Shown one piece after another: positions 1 to 9,337 of a stretch of 64,000 nucleotides of DNA. The notes beneath the pieces were generated by a model. That model was not told the origin of the DNA, did no database searches, and was given only the letters and a program-made list of their open reading frames with translations. Made by a program: the position numbers and the translations under genes. Position 1 is the stretch's first letter. Each line of letters begins with the position of its first letter. Origin of the DNA: Alternaria dauci (Eukaryota > Ascomycota > Dothideomycetes > Pleosporales > Pleosporaceae); NCBI RefSeq assembly GCF_042100115.1, contig NC_091273.1, positions 1-64,000 on the forward strand, in the 5' to 3' direction.

Positions 1-152
1 ACCCTAACCCTAACCCTAACCCTAACCCTAACCCTAACCCTAACCCTAACCCTAACCCTAACCCTAACCCTAACCCTAACCCTAACCCTAACCCTAACCC
101 TAACCCTAACCCTAACCCTAACCCTAACCCTAACCCTAACCCTAACCCTAAC
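1..152. repeat. Telomere repeat tract (CCCTAA)n
   Basis: Uninterrupted CCCTAA hexamers, about 25 copies, with the C-rich strand running 5' to 3' from base 1. This is the standard fungal TTAGGG telomere seen from the left chromosome end, so base 1 is at or near the physical end. No degenerate copies are seen before the boundary at about 152. Confidence 0.98.
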
Positions 153-823
153 AGCTTCTTAGTTATTTAGGGCTTCTTAGTTACTTAGGGCTTCTTAGTT
201 ATTTAGGGCTTCTTAGTTACTTAGGGCTTCTTAGTTATTTAAGGCTTCTTAGTTACTTAGGGCTTCTTAGTTATTTAGGGCTTCTTAGTTATTTAGGGCT
301 TCTTAGTTACTTAGGGCTTCTTAGTTACTTAGGGCTTCTTAGTTACTTAAGGCTTCTTAGTTATTTAGGGCTTCTTAGTTACTTAGGGCTTCTTAGTTAT
401 TTAGGGCTTCTTAGTTATTTAGGGCTTCTTAGTTACTTAGGGCTTCTTAGTTATTTAGGGCTTCTTAGTTATTTAGGGCTTCTTAGTTACTTAGGGCTTC
501 TTAGTTACTTAGGGCTTCTTAGTTACTTAGGGCTTCTTAGTTATTTAAGGCTTCTTAGTTACTTAGGGCTTCTTAGTTATTTAGGGCTTCTTAGTTATTT
601 AGGGCTTCTTAGTTATTTAGGGCTTCTTAGTTACTTAAGGCTTCTTAGTTATTTAGGGCTTCTTAGTTATTTAGGGCTTCTTAGTTATTTAAGGCTTCTT
701 AGTTACTTAGGGCTTCTTAGTTACTTAGGGCTTCTTAGTTATTTAGGGCTTCTTAGTTATTTAGGGCTTCTTAGTTATTTAGGGCTTCTTAGTTACTTAG
801 GGCTTCTTAGTTACTTAAGGCTT
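153..823. repeat. 18-bp subtelomeric satellite containing TTAGGG words
   Basis: About 37 head-to-tail copies of an 18-bp unit of the form GGGCTTCTTAGTTAYTTA. Most units contain TTAGGG on the top strand, opposite in orientation to the adjoining telomere. Units differ almost only by C/T (TTAC or TTAT) or G/A (TTAGGG or TTAAGG), that is by transitions. No coding potential. Confidence 0.93.
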
Positions 824-2258
824 TTAAGATTAATTTATATTAAAGTTAAAGTAAAATAGTAGTAAAGTTTATATTTATTTTATTCTTATAATATTATTAG
901 CTATATAGTAATATAAATAATAAAACTATATACTTTAGAAATAAATCTTACTATTAGTAATAAAGGATTTAAAAAACTATACTAACTATTACTTAAAATA
1001 CTTAAAAACTCTTTTTTTAAATAAAATAAAAAAAAATTTATTTTTACCTTAAATCTTTTATTAACTTTTAATAAATACTACTTTTAAAATTATTTCTTTC
1101 TACTAGTTTACTTAATTAAAAATAGCTATATAGTTAGAAGTAGTATATAAAAGGCTATACTTAAGGAGCTATTATATAAGTATACTATTATTTTATTAAA
1201 TAAGAAAAGAAGTTAAGGAAAGCTATAGTTTAAAAGTTATTTAGGAAGTAGTAGCTTAGAGTATTATTTATTTAGTATACTAGTATAGAATCTAAGTAAA
1301 CTACTTACTACTTAGATTCTATAAGTAGTATACTTTATATATATAACTAAGATCCTATTAAGGAATAAACTAATTAGGCTTTAGCTTATTATATAGTAAG
1401 TTAATTAGAAGTAACTAGTTATTATAAAATAATAAATTATAAAAAACTACTTCTTATTTTTTAAATAACTATACTTAGTAGTTACTAATACTTTATTATA
1501 CTTTTTTTTCTTAAAGAAAAAATACTAAATTTTTATAAAATATTTTTTATTTTAAAGTATTAAATATTTTATTCTTTTACTTTATAAATATCTTTATCTT
1601 AAATATAAGTTATACTCTTTTCTTCTTTTTATAAAGTAGTTAAAAGTTATTAAATCTAAGTAAACCTTTATATAAGAATATAGATAAATAAAAAAGTAAA
1701 AAAATCTTATTTAATATATTACTATATACTATATACTTACCCTTAGTTAAGTAAAATAAATAACTTTTTTTAAAAGGTTTCTTAATTATAGTAAAACTTT
1801 ATAAATTCTTAATCTTTATTTAAGTTTTATATATAGTAGTATAAATTTCTTTTATAAAGATAATATAAGAAAGTCTTACTTAGTAGTAACTAGTATTTAG
1901 TTAATATAGCTTTAAACTATCTTTACTTATTACTTAATTAAATACTTAATAACTTTATTCTTACTTTAGTATTTATTATTCTACTTATTTAAATAAAATT
2001 TAATTTAACTAGCTTTATTTTATACTTTTTCTTTATTTATTACTTTATTATTATAAAGTAAAAGTAGTCTAGTTTTATTACTTCTATAGTAATATTATTA
2101 AATAATAAATAAGAAAGAAAAAAATTAATTATTATAAATATATTTAGTAGAAAGTATATTTTTTAAAGATATAGTAAAAGGATTACTAACTATTTATACT
2201 AATAGATATATAAATTTTTAAAAGATTAGGTAATACTAACTTTAATATTTATTAAAAG
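824..2258. repeat. AT-rich RIP-degraded subtelomeric block
   Basis: Roughly 1.4 kb of very AT-rich, TpA-rich sequence with almost no CpA or TpG. This is what repeat-induced point mutation leaves behind in ascomycete repeats. No open frame of useful length is visible. Bases 1140-1430 match, in inverted orientation, sequence at 47.29-47.54 kb, so at least that part derives from a multicopy element. Confidence 0.8.
1140..1430 (+). repeat. RIP-mutated repeat, left copy of a 46-kb-apart inverted pair
   Basis: The stretch with GGAGCTATTATATAAGTATA (about 1170) and AGGAATAAACTAATTAGGCT (about 1360) recurs in reverse complement at 47290-47545. Both copies carry a palindrome built on TAGAATCTA..TAGATTCTA. 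Two RIP-scarred copies of one unidentified element is the simplest reading. Confidence 0.7.
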
Positions 2259-3266
2259 TTACTATAATATAAACCTTAACTTACTATAATATAAACCTTA
2301 ACTTACTATAATATAAACCTTAACTTACTATAATATAAACCTTAACTTACTATAATATAAACCTTAACTTACTATAATATAAACCGTAACTTGCTGTAAC
2401 ATGAACCTTAACTTACTGTAACATCAACCTTAACTTACGGCAACATCAACCGCAACTTACTGCAATATTAACCGCAACTTACTGTAACATGAACCTCAAC
2501 TTGCTGCAACATAAACCTCAACTTGCTGCAACATCAACCGCAACTTGCTGCAACATAAACCTCAACTTGCTGCAACATGAACCTCAACTTGCTGCAACAT
2601 AAACCTCAACTTGCTGCAACATGAACCTCAACTTGCGGCAACATCAACCGCAACTTGCTGCAACATCAACCGCAACTTGCTGCAACATGAACCTCAACTT
2701 GCGGCAACATCAACCGCAACTTGCTGCAACATGAACCTCAACTTGCTGCAACATGAACCTCAACTTGCTGCAACATCAACCGCAACTTGCTGCAACATGA
2801 ACCTCAACTTGCTGCAACATTAACTGCAACTTGCTGTAACATTAACCGCAACTTGCTGTAATATGAACCTCAACTTGCGGCAACATCAACCGCAACTTGC
2901 TGCAACATTAACCGCAACTTGCTGCAACATGAACCTCAACTTGCTGCAACATTAACCGCAACTTACTGCAACATCAACCGCAACTTGCTGCAACATGAAC
3001 CTCAACTTGCTGCAACATCAACCGCAACTTGCTGCAACATGAACCTCAACTTGCTGCAACATTAACTGCAACTTGCTGTAACATTAACCGCAACTTGCTG
3101 TAATATGAACCTCAACTTGCGGCAACATCAACCGCAACTTGCTGCAACATTAACCGCAACTTGCTGCAACATGAACCTCAACTTGCTGCAACATTAACCG
3201 CAACTTACTGCAACATCAACCGCAACTTGCTGCAACATGAACCTCAACTTGCTGCAACATCAACCG
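2259..3266. repeat. 22-bp tandem array with a RIP gradient
   Basis: About 46 copies of a 22-bp unit containing CAACTTGCTGCAACATGAAC. The first five or six copies (2259-2390) have the same unit with CpA and TpG converted to TpA, copies up to about 2480 are mixed, and the rest are essentially clean. An 11-unit block is duplicated internally: the block at 2819 recurs 242 bp later at 3061. The 70-residue open frame at 2611-2823 is only a translation of the repeat and is not called as a gene. Confidence 0.93.
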
Positions 3267-3820
3267 TGATATATCGTAATGTATAATACAACATACTATA
3301 GTACATATTACCAACTATTGTACCACCTATTGTACCTTACTATACTACATATTACAGCTTTATACACCCGTATAAGTTCTACATACAGTATATTATTACT
3401 TCTCCTCCAAAATCCTCTTCTGCCTTAACTCCTCTTCTCCCCAACGTAGCCGCAACTCTCCAGAACCGCTTGAAGTTCAGGGCTTTACTTCCAACCCATC
3501 TATTGTCAAACATATACAGCTGCATACGGTGAACTCAAGGTGTTTAGGAAACACACCTTTACCGCGATTTATTACAGTGTCTTTCAACAGTGTTGTGCTT
3601 GCGTCTTTTACCAGCACGTTTATTATTTTGATACAGTGTATTATCACTTTAAGAGGAATAGAGTAAGCGCATAAACTCTTACTCTACTACTTCTCTTCAT
3701 TACTACGTACTGGCTTTCAAAGAACAAGAAGAGATCGATATTAGCCTAGTCCCACACTATCCTACTGGGAGGCTTGTCTTCCTTGATCTCCAAATCACCT
3801 CCAGCGTCTCTAGAACCTTT
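3267..3820. other. Intergenic region between the 22-bp array and the first gene
   Basis: About 550 bp of ordinary composition downstream of the minus-strand helicase gene. The only recognisable content is a 71-bp stretch (3552-3622) that is nearly identical, in inverted orientation, to the interior of a small element at 52.7 kb. No gene seen. Confidence 0.6.
3552..3622 (-). repeat. 71-bp dispersed repeat shared with the 52.7-kb MITE
   Basis: The reverse complement reads AAACGTGCTGGTAAAAGACG and continues through a run ending in CGCGGTAAAGGTGTG. It matches 52718-52789 with about one mismatch. The terminal inverted repeats present at the 52.7-kb copy are not visible here, so this is a fragment or a different family member. 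Confidence 0.8.
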
Positions 3821-6800
3821 TCAATCGTACTGGTTCCAGTCGTGTGCTACGTTGCTGCACTGATCTCCACCGTGACCCTCATCATTGCCGGCGTGATCCT
3901 CATCATCGTCAGCGTGATCCTCACCCTCTGGCTTGTCCTTGGCTTCGTCTCCACCATCGTCGGCGTGATCCTCACCCTCTGGCTTGTCCTTGGCTTCGTC
4001 TCCACCATCGTCGGCATGATCCTCACCCTCTGGCTTGTCCTTGGCTTCGTCTCCACCATCGTCGGCGTGATCCTCACCCTCTGGCTTGTCCTTGGCTTCG
4101 TCTCCACCATCGTCGGCGTGATCCTCACCCTCTGGCTTGTCCTTGGCGTCATCCCGATTCCAGTCATCTCCACCGGAATAGAAAGGAATCCCATCATCAT
4201 TTGGCTTGTCCTTGGCGTCATCCCGATTCCAGTCATCTCCACCGGAATAGAAAGGAACCCCATCATCATTTGGCTTGTCCTTGGCGTCATCCCGATTCCA
4301 GTCATCTCCACCGGAATAGAAAGGAACCCCATCATCATTTGGCTTGTCCTTGGCGTCATCCCGATTCCAGTCATCTCCACCGGAATAGAAATCAATTCCA
4401 TCACCGTCGACGGGGGAGGCTGTGGAAAATGTGGGGAGAGGTCCGTAGTTGGCATCGGGAAACATCTTTATGGGCTCTTCAGTGGCCTGAGAGCCCGCAG
4501 CGAAGGCCTCTATATGCTCGGCGACATTGAACGGGGGGTTGAACTCGCACCAACCTTGAGCCAATTCTGGATCAACGTGCAATTGGATGGCGGATTTTCG
4601 GTCTAGGCACCATTTCCAAACCTTGTAGTAGGCGAGCTTGACGTACCGCTTGTCCTTGTCGGTCGCACCAGTGTATTCGGCGAGGACGCTCACAGGATTA
4701 CCAACGATAACGAGGAGGGAACGCGCGCGTCCAACGGCTAGGAGCATTCGTGTGGTATGCTTGACGAAACCGAGGTCGCCAGCGTTGGTGGTGTCGAATA
4801 CAATACCTTCCTTCTCGGCGCCCTGCATTTTGTCGACTGTGAAGACTTCGACGTCTCGCAGCTGGACGCTAAGTTTGAACAGCTCCTCCTCGTCAACCTG
4901 ATTGGCTAAGTGCTCCATGAATCTAGCCAATACGAAGCGGATAGCGGCAACTTGCGCTACATACGGGGTGATGATAGCGACCTGCTTACCAGAAAACCCG
5001 CCAGCGATCATCTTGCAGACGGCCCGGAGGGTATAGGGAATGAAGTCCTTGTTGTAGCGAGACTTGGTGGCACCGACGATGTCGTGGCTACCTTTGACGC
5101 TGACGAAGATGACGCGATGGCCGGAGGAAATGTTGAACTGCTCCATCGCGATCTCCATGGCGCGAATGTTTTCTTCCCGGTCATCTACCCCGGGGGCCAC
5201 TTCCATACGGCCACGAGGAAGGATGTGGTTGGTGAGAGCGTTGATGTCGGAATTGAAGCGGTACTGTGTGTGCAGGTAAATAGTGGTACAGCCGCCTAGC
5301 ATCGCACGATGGAAGAAAGGTAGGTCCTGCTGATCACTGAAGACGTGACGTTCCTCCGAACCACCGGCAGCAGAAGGCTTTGGCTGATGGATATCGCCGA
5401 AGAACAGGTGGGGTGTTATGGCCTTGCGCTCGACCATCAGCGGGCCCTCGTTATTATAGGCGTGCGTGTACACGAGAGGAGCGAGCGTGCTTGACTCGCT
5501 TGACTTGCCAGCCTCGTCGTGATGAACGGCATACGGCTGCTCGAGCGTATGAGTACGCGGCTGCGAGATTACGTCGGAGGTCATGCCAATGGCTACGGCC
5601 AGTTGAGCGAGGTCCCTAATGATCTCGTTGGTGAGAGCAGTCAGTCGGCGCATGTCATCGGCGTCGAATTCTTGGCCTGAAGCATAGAGGTCGAGCTGAA
5701 AACGGAAATCGCGGTACTTTTTTGGTTGGGCGATTTCGTGTACCACTAACTCGTTCGTATCGGCATTACGCTCCGGCACTCCGGCGAGGCGCAGAACCCA
5801 CGCACCCTCCGACAGCATTTCCAACTGAAGTCGCTTGTCGGTGAAAGACGACTTTGTCTCGGACGTCTCAAGAAGGATGCGGAATTGCGAGTCCACTGTC
5901 AGTGCGTCAAGGAACGCCATGGTCCGCCTGTCTTCACTGGACTTCTCCTGGTAAGCCGCTGCCTGCTCTTTCAGCTGGTCCTTGGTGAAGTGCTCTTCTT
6001 CGATGTATTCAAAGTAGGGCGGCTTCTCGTTCTTTAGCAGGACGTTGCGAGCAGCTTCGGACTCCTTGCGAACAACCGCTGTCTCCGTCTCTTTCATATG
6101 GCGTCGGATTACGATAGGGAAACGTGCCTGGATGCCAGCGGCCTTGAGCTCCTTCCGTCGCTCTAGGCAGGCCGTGTAGATCCTGAGCATAGCGTCGTCG
6201 AGCTGCTTGTTCAACGGCGACGTGACCCAGAAAGCAGCAAGGCGACCAAGGCCATGGATAACGCCAGTTTGTTGAGCCTCGTAGTGCGCAACAGCCAGAG
6301 CCTCGATGATGCGTGTCTTGCCAACGCCACCAGGACCTTGGATGAGCGCTACACCACCGGCAAGGGCGCGAAGCTTCTGCAAAACGTCGGGTTGGAGTGA
6401 GCGGTTCAGACGCTCCATGATGCTGTCCTTAGCACCGTTGTCTCCCAAATACGCGAACATGCCGGCGAAGTAGTCCACGATCTTGTCGTCTGGGAAGCGA
6501 AGGTAGGAGTTGTGGAGGATTTGAGTGACATCGCTAAAGGCATCGCCGCCTCGGAAGTAATGGTTAAGGGCGTTGATCTGGCGCTTGATTCCCACGGTGG
6601 CAGGGTTCAAGCGAGCAAAGACGTAGATGCCGCGAAGCTTACGCAATGCCTCTTCAGCTTCAGGCAAAGTACGATAGTTAAATGCACAGCTGTAGTGAAC
6701 GCCCTCCTTGAACAGGGGCTGCTCGGCGAAGGATGCACCCAAGCGAGGGCGGTAGAGAAAGCCGCCTATGTAGCTAGCGGGCGTGATGCCTGCGGACGGT

Positions 6801-8227
6801 TTGATCTCAAATCGCCAGGTGTCCGCTTGCTCCTGGTAGGGACTGAACTGGATGTCCACGAAGGCGCCCTCGCGGTAGCTGGCGCCCTCTGGTACCCTGA
6901 GCTCGGCGTAGTATAACCGGTCACCGCCGCCGCGAACCTTCATAATCTTGGTGTCGGTGATCTCGAAACCCTTCTGCTTGGCGGCCTTGCGCAGTTCGTG
7001 GACAAGGTTCTGGTAGTGCACGGTGACGTACTGTGTGTTGTTCTGGAATGCCCACTGGGGAGGGACCTTGAATCCTTTCGGCTGCTTGTCGACAGAGATC
7101 TCCATGCCAGTCTGAGGGTTGACACGACAGTCCTTCCAGTAGAGCAGAATCGGGTCGTTCTTGTATTGAGCTTGCATCTCTTTGTACACGGTATCCATGC
7201 GCTCTTGTGCTGACTCTGTGGCGACCGTGAAGAAGTGCAGCACGGTGCCCTCGCCGCCATTCTCGAGGATATCGCGAGCACGATGGATGACTTCATCGAA
7301 GATCCCAAAGTTCTGGTGGGAGAAGAACCCCAATCCGTAGAGGGGGCGGGAGTTCAGAGGTTGTCCGTCAGGTTGTTCGGTTTGGAGGTCGAAGCGGAAG
7401 TGTAGGAGCATCCCTAGTTCGCTGAGTGCAAGCTTACTAGCAGCTCGCTTAACATCTTCTTGGGAAACCCTTGAGGTGAAGAACTCATCGGTGATCTTCA
7501 TGGGAAGTACAGTGCAGTTGACGATGTTGTGGGCTGTCAGGGTAATGGAGGCTGCCCGATGAGCGTGGCCACGGAGGGTGATACTAGCGTCGTCGCTCGG
7601 ATAGGAAATATCCATCTCTACACTAACGGAGGAGACATAGTGAGGGATCTTCCGAGTGAATAACTTTGTTGTGAAGCTAGGTTTATCCAGTGGTGGGGCC
7701 ATGGTTTGGGCAGGAGGAAGCTCGTCTTTGCCATCCTTGGAGACGTCCTCCTTGGAGACGTCCTCCTTGGAGGCGTCCTCCTTAGGAGCACGAAACTTGC
7801 GGGTTTTGATCGGCTGGGGATAGAAGCAATCCGAGGCAACGTGGCCGAGACGGTTACAGCCGTTGCACCTAGGGCCCTGGTCTGCTGCTGGCTCACTAGG
7901 GCATTGCTTGGAGAGGTGCCCGTGACCACCGCAGTTGAAGCACTCGTTCGTGGGACAGTCGCGGTAGACATGGCCAACCTCGCCGCAGTTGGAACACGCT
8001 TGCTGTTCGAGCTTCTTGGGGCAATCTTTGGCCCTGTGGCCTGGTTCTTTGCAGGTGAAGCAGGCGTGCTTCTCTCGGTCAGGGGCGTCGGGAAGGCCTC
8101 CGAGCTGGACAGAGTCTTTGCCGGGTGCCTCCAAGACAGCAATGCCCTGGTCGTAGACTTCTGTATCATGCGGCGCCGACGTCGGCCGGTCATTGACCAT
8201 GTAGTGCATGACAGACTGGTCGGCCAT
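3821..8227 (-). CDS. Zinc-knuckle SF1 helicase, UPF1/DNA2-like, subtelomeric
   Basis: Single 1468-residue open frame from the ATG at 8227; the frame extends 30 bases further only through a TTG codon. Four CX2CX4HX4C zinc knuckles lie at about residues 56-140, of the type that binds nucleic acid. A superfamily 1 helicase core follows: Walker A GPGGVGKT (631-638), DEAG box (904-907), GDIHQ (about 945), a QYRF block, and the VDKMQGAEKEG and GRARSLLVIVGN blocks matching motifs V and VI of UPF1-like helicases. The C-terminus is acidic and repetitive: four 23-residue and about five 17-residue tandem repeats. No intron is needed. It stands head-to-head with the SNF2-like gene at 9.3 kb. Substrate and role are unknown. 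Location about 4 kb from the telomere repeats suggests a subtelomeric gene family, by analogy with (but not homologous to) RecQ telomere-linked helicases. Confidence 0.85.
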   Translation of the reverse strand: MADQSVMHYMVNDRPTSAPHDTEVYDQGIAVLEAPGKDSVQLGGLPDAPDREKHACFTCKEPGHRAKDCPKKLEQQACSNCGEVGHVYRDCPTNECFNCGGHGHLSKQCPSEPAADQGPRCNGCNRLGHVASDCFYPQPIKTRKFRAPKEDASKEDVSKEDVSKDGKDELPPAQTMAPPLDKPSFTTKLFTRKIPHYVSSVSVEMDISYPSDDASITLRGHAHRAASITLTAHNIVNCTVLPMKITDEFFTSRVSQEDVKRAASKLALSELGMLLHFRFDLQTEQPDGQPLNSRPLYGLGFFSHQNFGIFDEVIHRARDILENGGEGTVLHFFTVATESAQERMDTVYKEMQAQYKNDPILLYWKDCRVNPQTGMEISVDKQPKGFKVPPQWAFQNNTQYVTVHYQNLVHELRKAAKQKGFEITDTKIMKVRGGGDRLYYAELRVPEGASYREGAFVDIQFSPYQEQADTWRFEIKPSAGITPASYIGGFLYRPRLGASFAEQPLFKEGVHYSCAFNYRTLPEAEEALRKLRGIYVFARLNPATVGIKRQINALNHYFRGGDAFSDVTQILHNSYLRFPDDKIVDYFAGMFAYLGDNGAKDSIMERLNRSLQPDVLQKLRALAGGVALIQGPGGVGKTRIIEALAVAHYEAQQTGVIHGLGRLAAFWVTSPLNKQLDDAMLRIYTACLERRKELKAAGIQARFPIVIRRHMKETETAVVRKESEAARNVLLKNEKPPYFEYIEEEHFTKDQLKEQAAAYQEKSSEDRRTMAFLDALTVDSQFRILLETSETKSSFTDKRLQLEMLSEGAWVLRLAGVPERNADTNELVVHEIAQPKKYRDFRFQLDLYASGQEFDADDMRRLTALTNEIIRDLAQLAVAIGMTSDVISQPRTHTLEQPYAVHHDEAGKSSESSTLAPLVYTHAYNNEGPLMVERKAITPHLFFGDIHQPKPSAAGGSEERHVFSDQQDLPFFHRAMLGGCTTIYLHTQYRFNSDINALTNHILPRGRMEVAPGVDDREENIRAMEIAMEQFNISSGHRVIFVSVKGSHDIVGATKSRYNKDFIPYTLRAVCKMIAGGFSGKQVAIITPYVAQVAAIRFVLARFMEHLANQVDEEELFKLSVQLRDVEVFTVDKMQGAEKEGIVFDTTNAGDLGFVKHTTRMLLAVGRARSLLVIVGNPVSVLAEYTGATDKDKRYVKLAYYKVWKWCLDRKSAIQLHVDPELAQGWCEFNPPFNVAEHIEAFAAGSQATEEPIKMFPDANYGPLPTFSTASPVDGDGIDFYSGGDDWNRDDAKDKPNDDGVPFYSGGDDWNRDDAKDKPNDDGVPFYSGGDDWNRDDAKDKPNDDGIPFYSGGDDWNRDDAKDKPEGEDHADDGGDEAKDKPEGEDHADDGGDEAKDKPEGEDHADDGGDEAKDKPEGEDHADDGGDEAKDKPEGEDHADDDEDHAGNDEGHGGDQCSNVAHDWNQYD
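3905..4411 (-). repeat. In-frame tandem repeats encoding the helicase acidic tail
   Basis: Two adjacent in-frame arrays: four 69-bp units at about 4136-4411 encoding FYSGGDDWNRDDAKDKPN-type repeats, and about five 51-bp units at about 3905-4135 encoding EGEDHADDGGDEAKDKP. Both unit lengths are multiples of 3, so copy-number change keeps the frame. The reverse frames are also open here, which creates spurious open frames on the plus strand. Confidence 0.9.
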
Positions 8228-8595
8228 GCTGGACGATATGCAAAAACAGAGTTTCAACGGTAGGTGAGACTTTGTTTCTATACGGACAGCACATCGTTAG
8301 CAATCGATCAGCGGAACAGGAGGCCACAACAACTTACCGACAAGGGTCAATGGGTAGGTAGAGATATCGACGTTGAGAGTGGTTTGCTTTCAAGAGAAGC
8401 AATTCGGGGAAGGTGTCAAGTAGTTGGTGTGGAGGAAAGTGTTATTTGTGCAGGACTAGGTAGCGCGAGCGCGAGAGACGCTAACGCCAAGCAAATTTTG
8501 CGTTGCTCACCTTGGGTTGTGCGTGAGGAAGCGAGGAGCAAGATAAAGACACGTGAAAAGAAGGATTGGATGGAGAACGATAGGGACGCGAAGAG

Positions 8596-8611
8596 GATAT
8601 GGGGATCACCC
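8596..8611 (-). promoter_or_regulatory. 16-bp motif, inverted copy
   Basis: GATATGGGGATCACCC on the plus strand, the exact reverse complement of the copies at 8823 and 8991. It is the copy closest to the minus-strand helicase and lies 370 bp from its ATG. Confidence 0.65.
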
Positions 8612-8822
8612 GAGTTCTACAAGTTGGTACCAAGAGACAGAAGTGGACAGCCAGTCGACCTTTGGGCAATAGGAAGATAACTATCGGACCGGCCATACAA
8701 ATAAGCGAGGACATGCCAAGGTGAATGGGAGATCTAGCGAGCGTCAAGGCCACAGCAATGCGCAGCGTGTAGCCGGCTACGTCTTGGCTCTCTCCTTCGC
8801 GACTACAGTTAGTCCTACGGCT

Positions 8823-8838
8823 GGGTGATCCCCATATC
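8823..8838 (+). promoter_or_regulatory. 16-bp motif, direct copy 1
   Basis: GGGTGATCCCCATATC, followed by a pyrimidine-rich stretch as in the other two direct copies. Spacing to the next copy is 93 bp. Confidence 0.65.
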
Positions 8839-8915
8839 TCTTTTCGCTTTCTTTTGTTTGGTTCTATCAACTTCTATGCTCGATTCAGTTCACGATGACG
8901 GCCAGAACTGCGTTT

Positions 8916-8931
8916 GGGTGATCCCCATGTC
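8916..8931 (+). promoter_or_regulatory. 16-bp motif, direct copy 2
   Basis: GGGTGATCCCCATGTC, one base different from the other copies. Spacing to the next copy is 75 bp. Confidence 0.65.
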
Positions 8932-8990
8932 TCTCCCTACTTTCCCTGCTCCTTGTCTCTCTTCTCCCTCTGCTCGCTTTCTATACACTC

Positions 8991-9006
8991 GGGTGATCCC
9001 CATATC
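8991..9006 (+). promoter_or_regulatory. 16-bp motif, direct copy 3
   Basis: GGGTGATCCCCATATC, 332 bp before the chosen ATG of the SNF2-like gene, again followed by a T-rich run. Confidence 0.65.
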
Positions 9007-9337
9007 TTTTATCAACTTTCTCTGTTTCGCGCGTACGCAACGTGAGCCCGCGTCAGAGTCTTGTGCGCTGTACCCGCAATGCTCAACAGTGAGCGCTCAC
9101 GCCAGAACCGGGTGGCTATACTATGCCCTACTCCTGGTCATCGTTCTACTAGGCTCAGTACGGGCGACGAGGCTAAAATTACTGGGAGCTTCCCCTTTCA
9201 CTTTTCACCGCTCTCCGGCTGTTTCCTCGCGCATGTTGCCACAACACGAACGTTGCGACGCTCGCCGCAACACCACCCACCCACCACGTACCGCAGCATC
9301 GTCAACCTGCATACACCTTCTACCACGGGTGACTAGG

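Larger units (their letters stand above)
8228..9337. promoter_or_regulatory. Shared divergent promoter region of the two helicase genes
   Basis: About 1.1 kb between the two divergent start codons. It contains four copies of a 16-bp motif, GGGTGATCCCCATATC or one mismatch: inverted at 8596-8611, direct at 8823-8838, 8916-8931 and 8991-9006. The open frame of the SNF2-like gene continues upstream through this region to 8825, but only from a GTG and with low-complexity sequence that includes the motif itself. I therefore treat it as 5' leader. No clear TATA box. Confidence 0.55.

Noticed and set aside
2611..2823. 70-residue open frame rich in LLQHEPQLAAT
   Set aside because: It is a translation of the 22-bp tandem array with no promoter or unique sequence.
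3842..4606. Plus-strand frames over the 3' end of the zinc-knuckle helicase
   Set aside because: They arise from the in-frame acidic repeats read in reverse; the minus strand has the domain-bearing gene.
8264..8680. 138-codon open frame in the divergent promoter
   Set aside because: Begins at a GTG, has no recognisable protein features and overlaps the motif-bearing promoter.
8825..9337. N-terminal extension of the SNF2-like frame
   Set aside because: Starts at GTG inside the 16-bp motif, is low-complexity, and carries three copies of the motif; treated as 5' leader. An ATG at 9233 remains possible.
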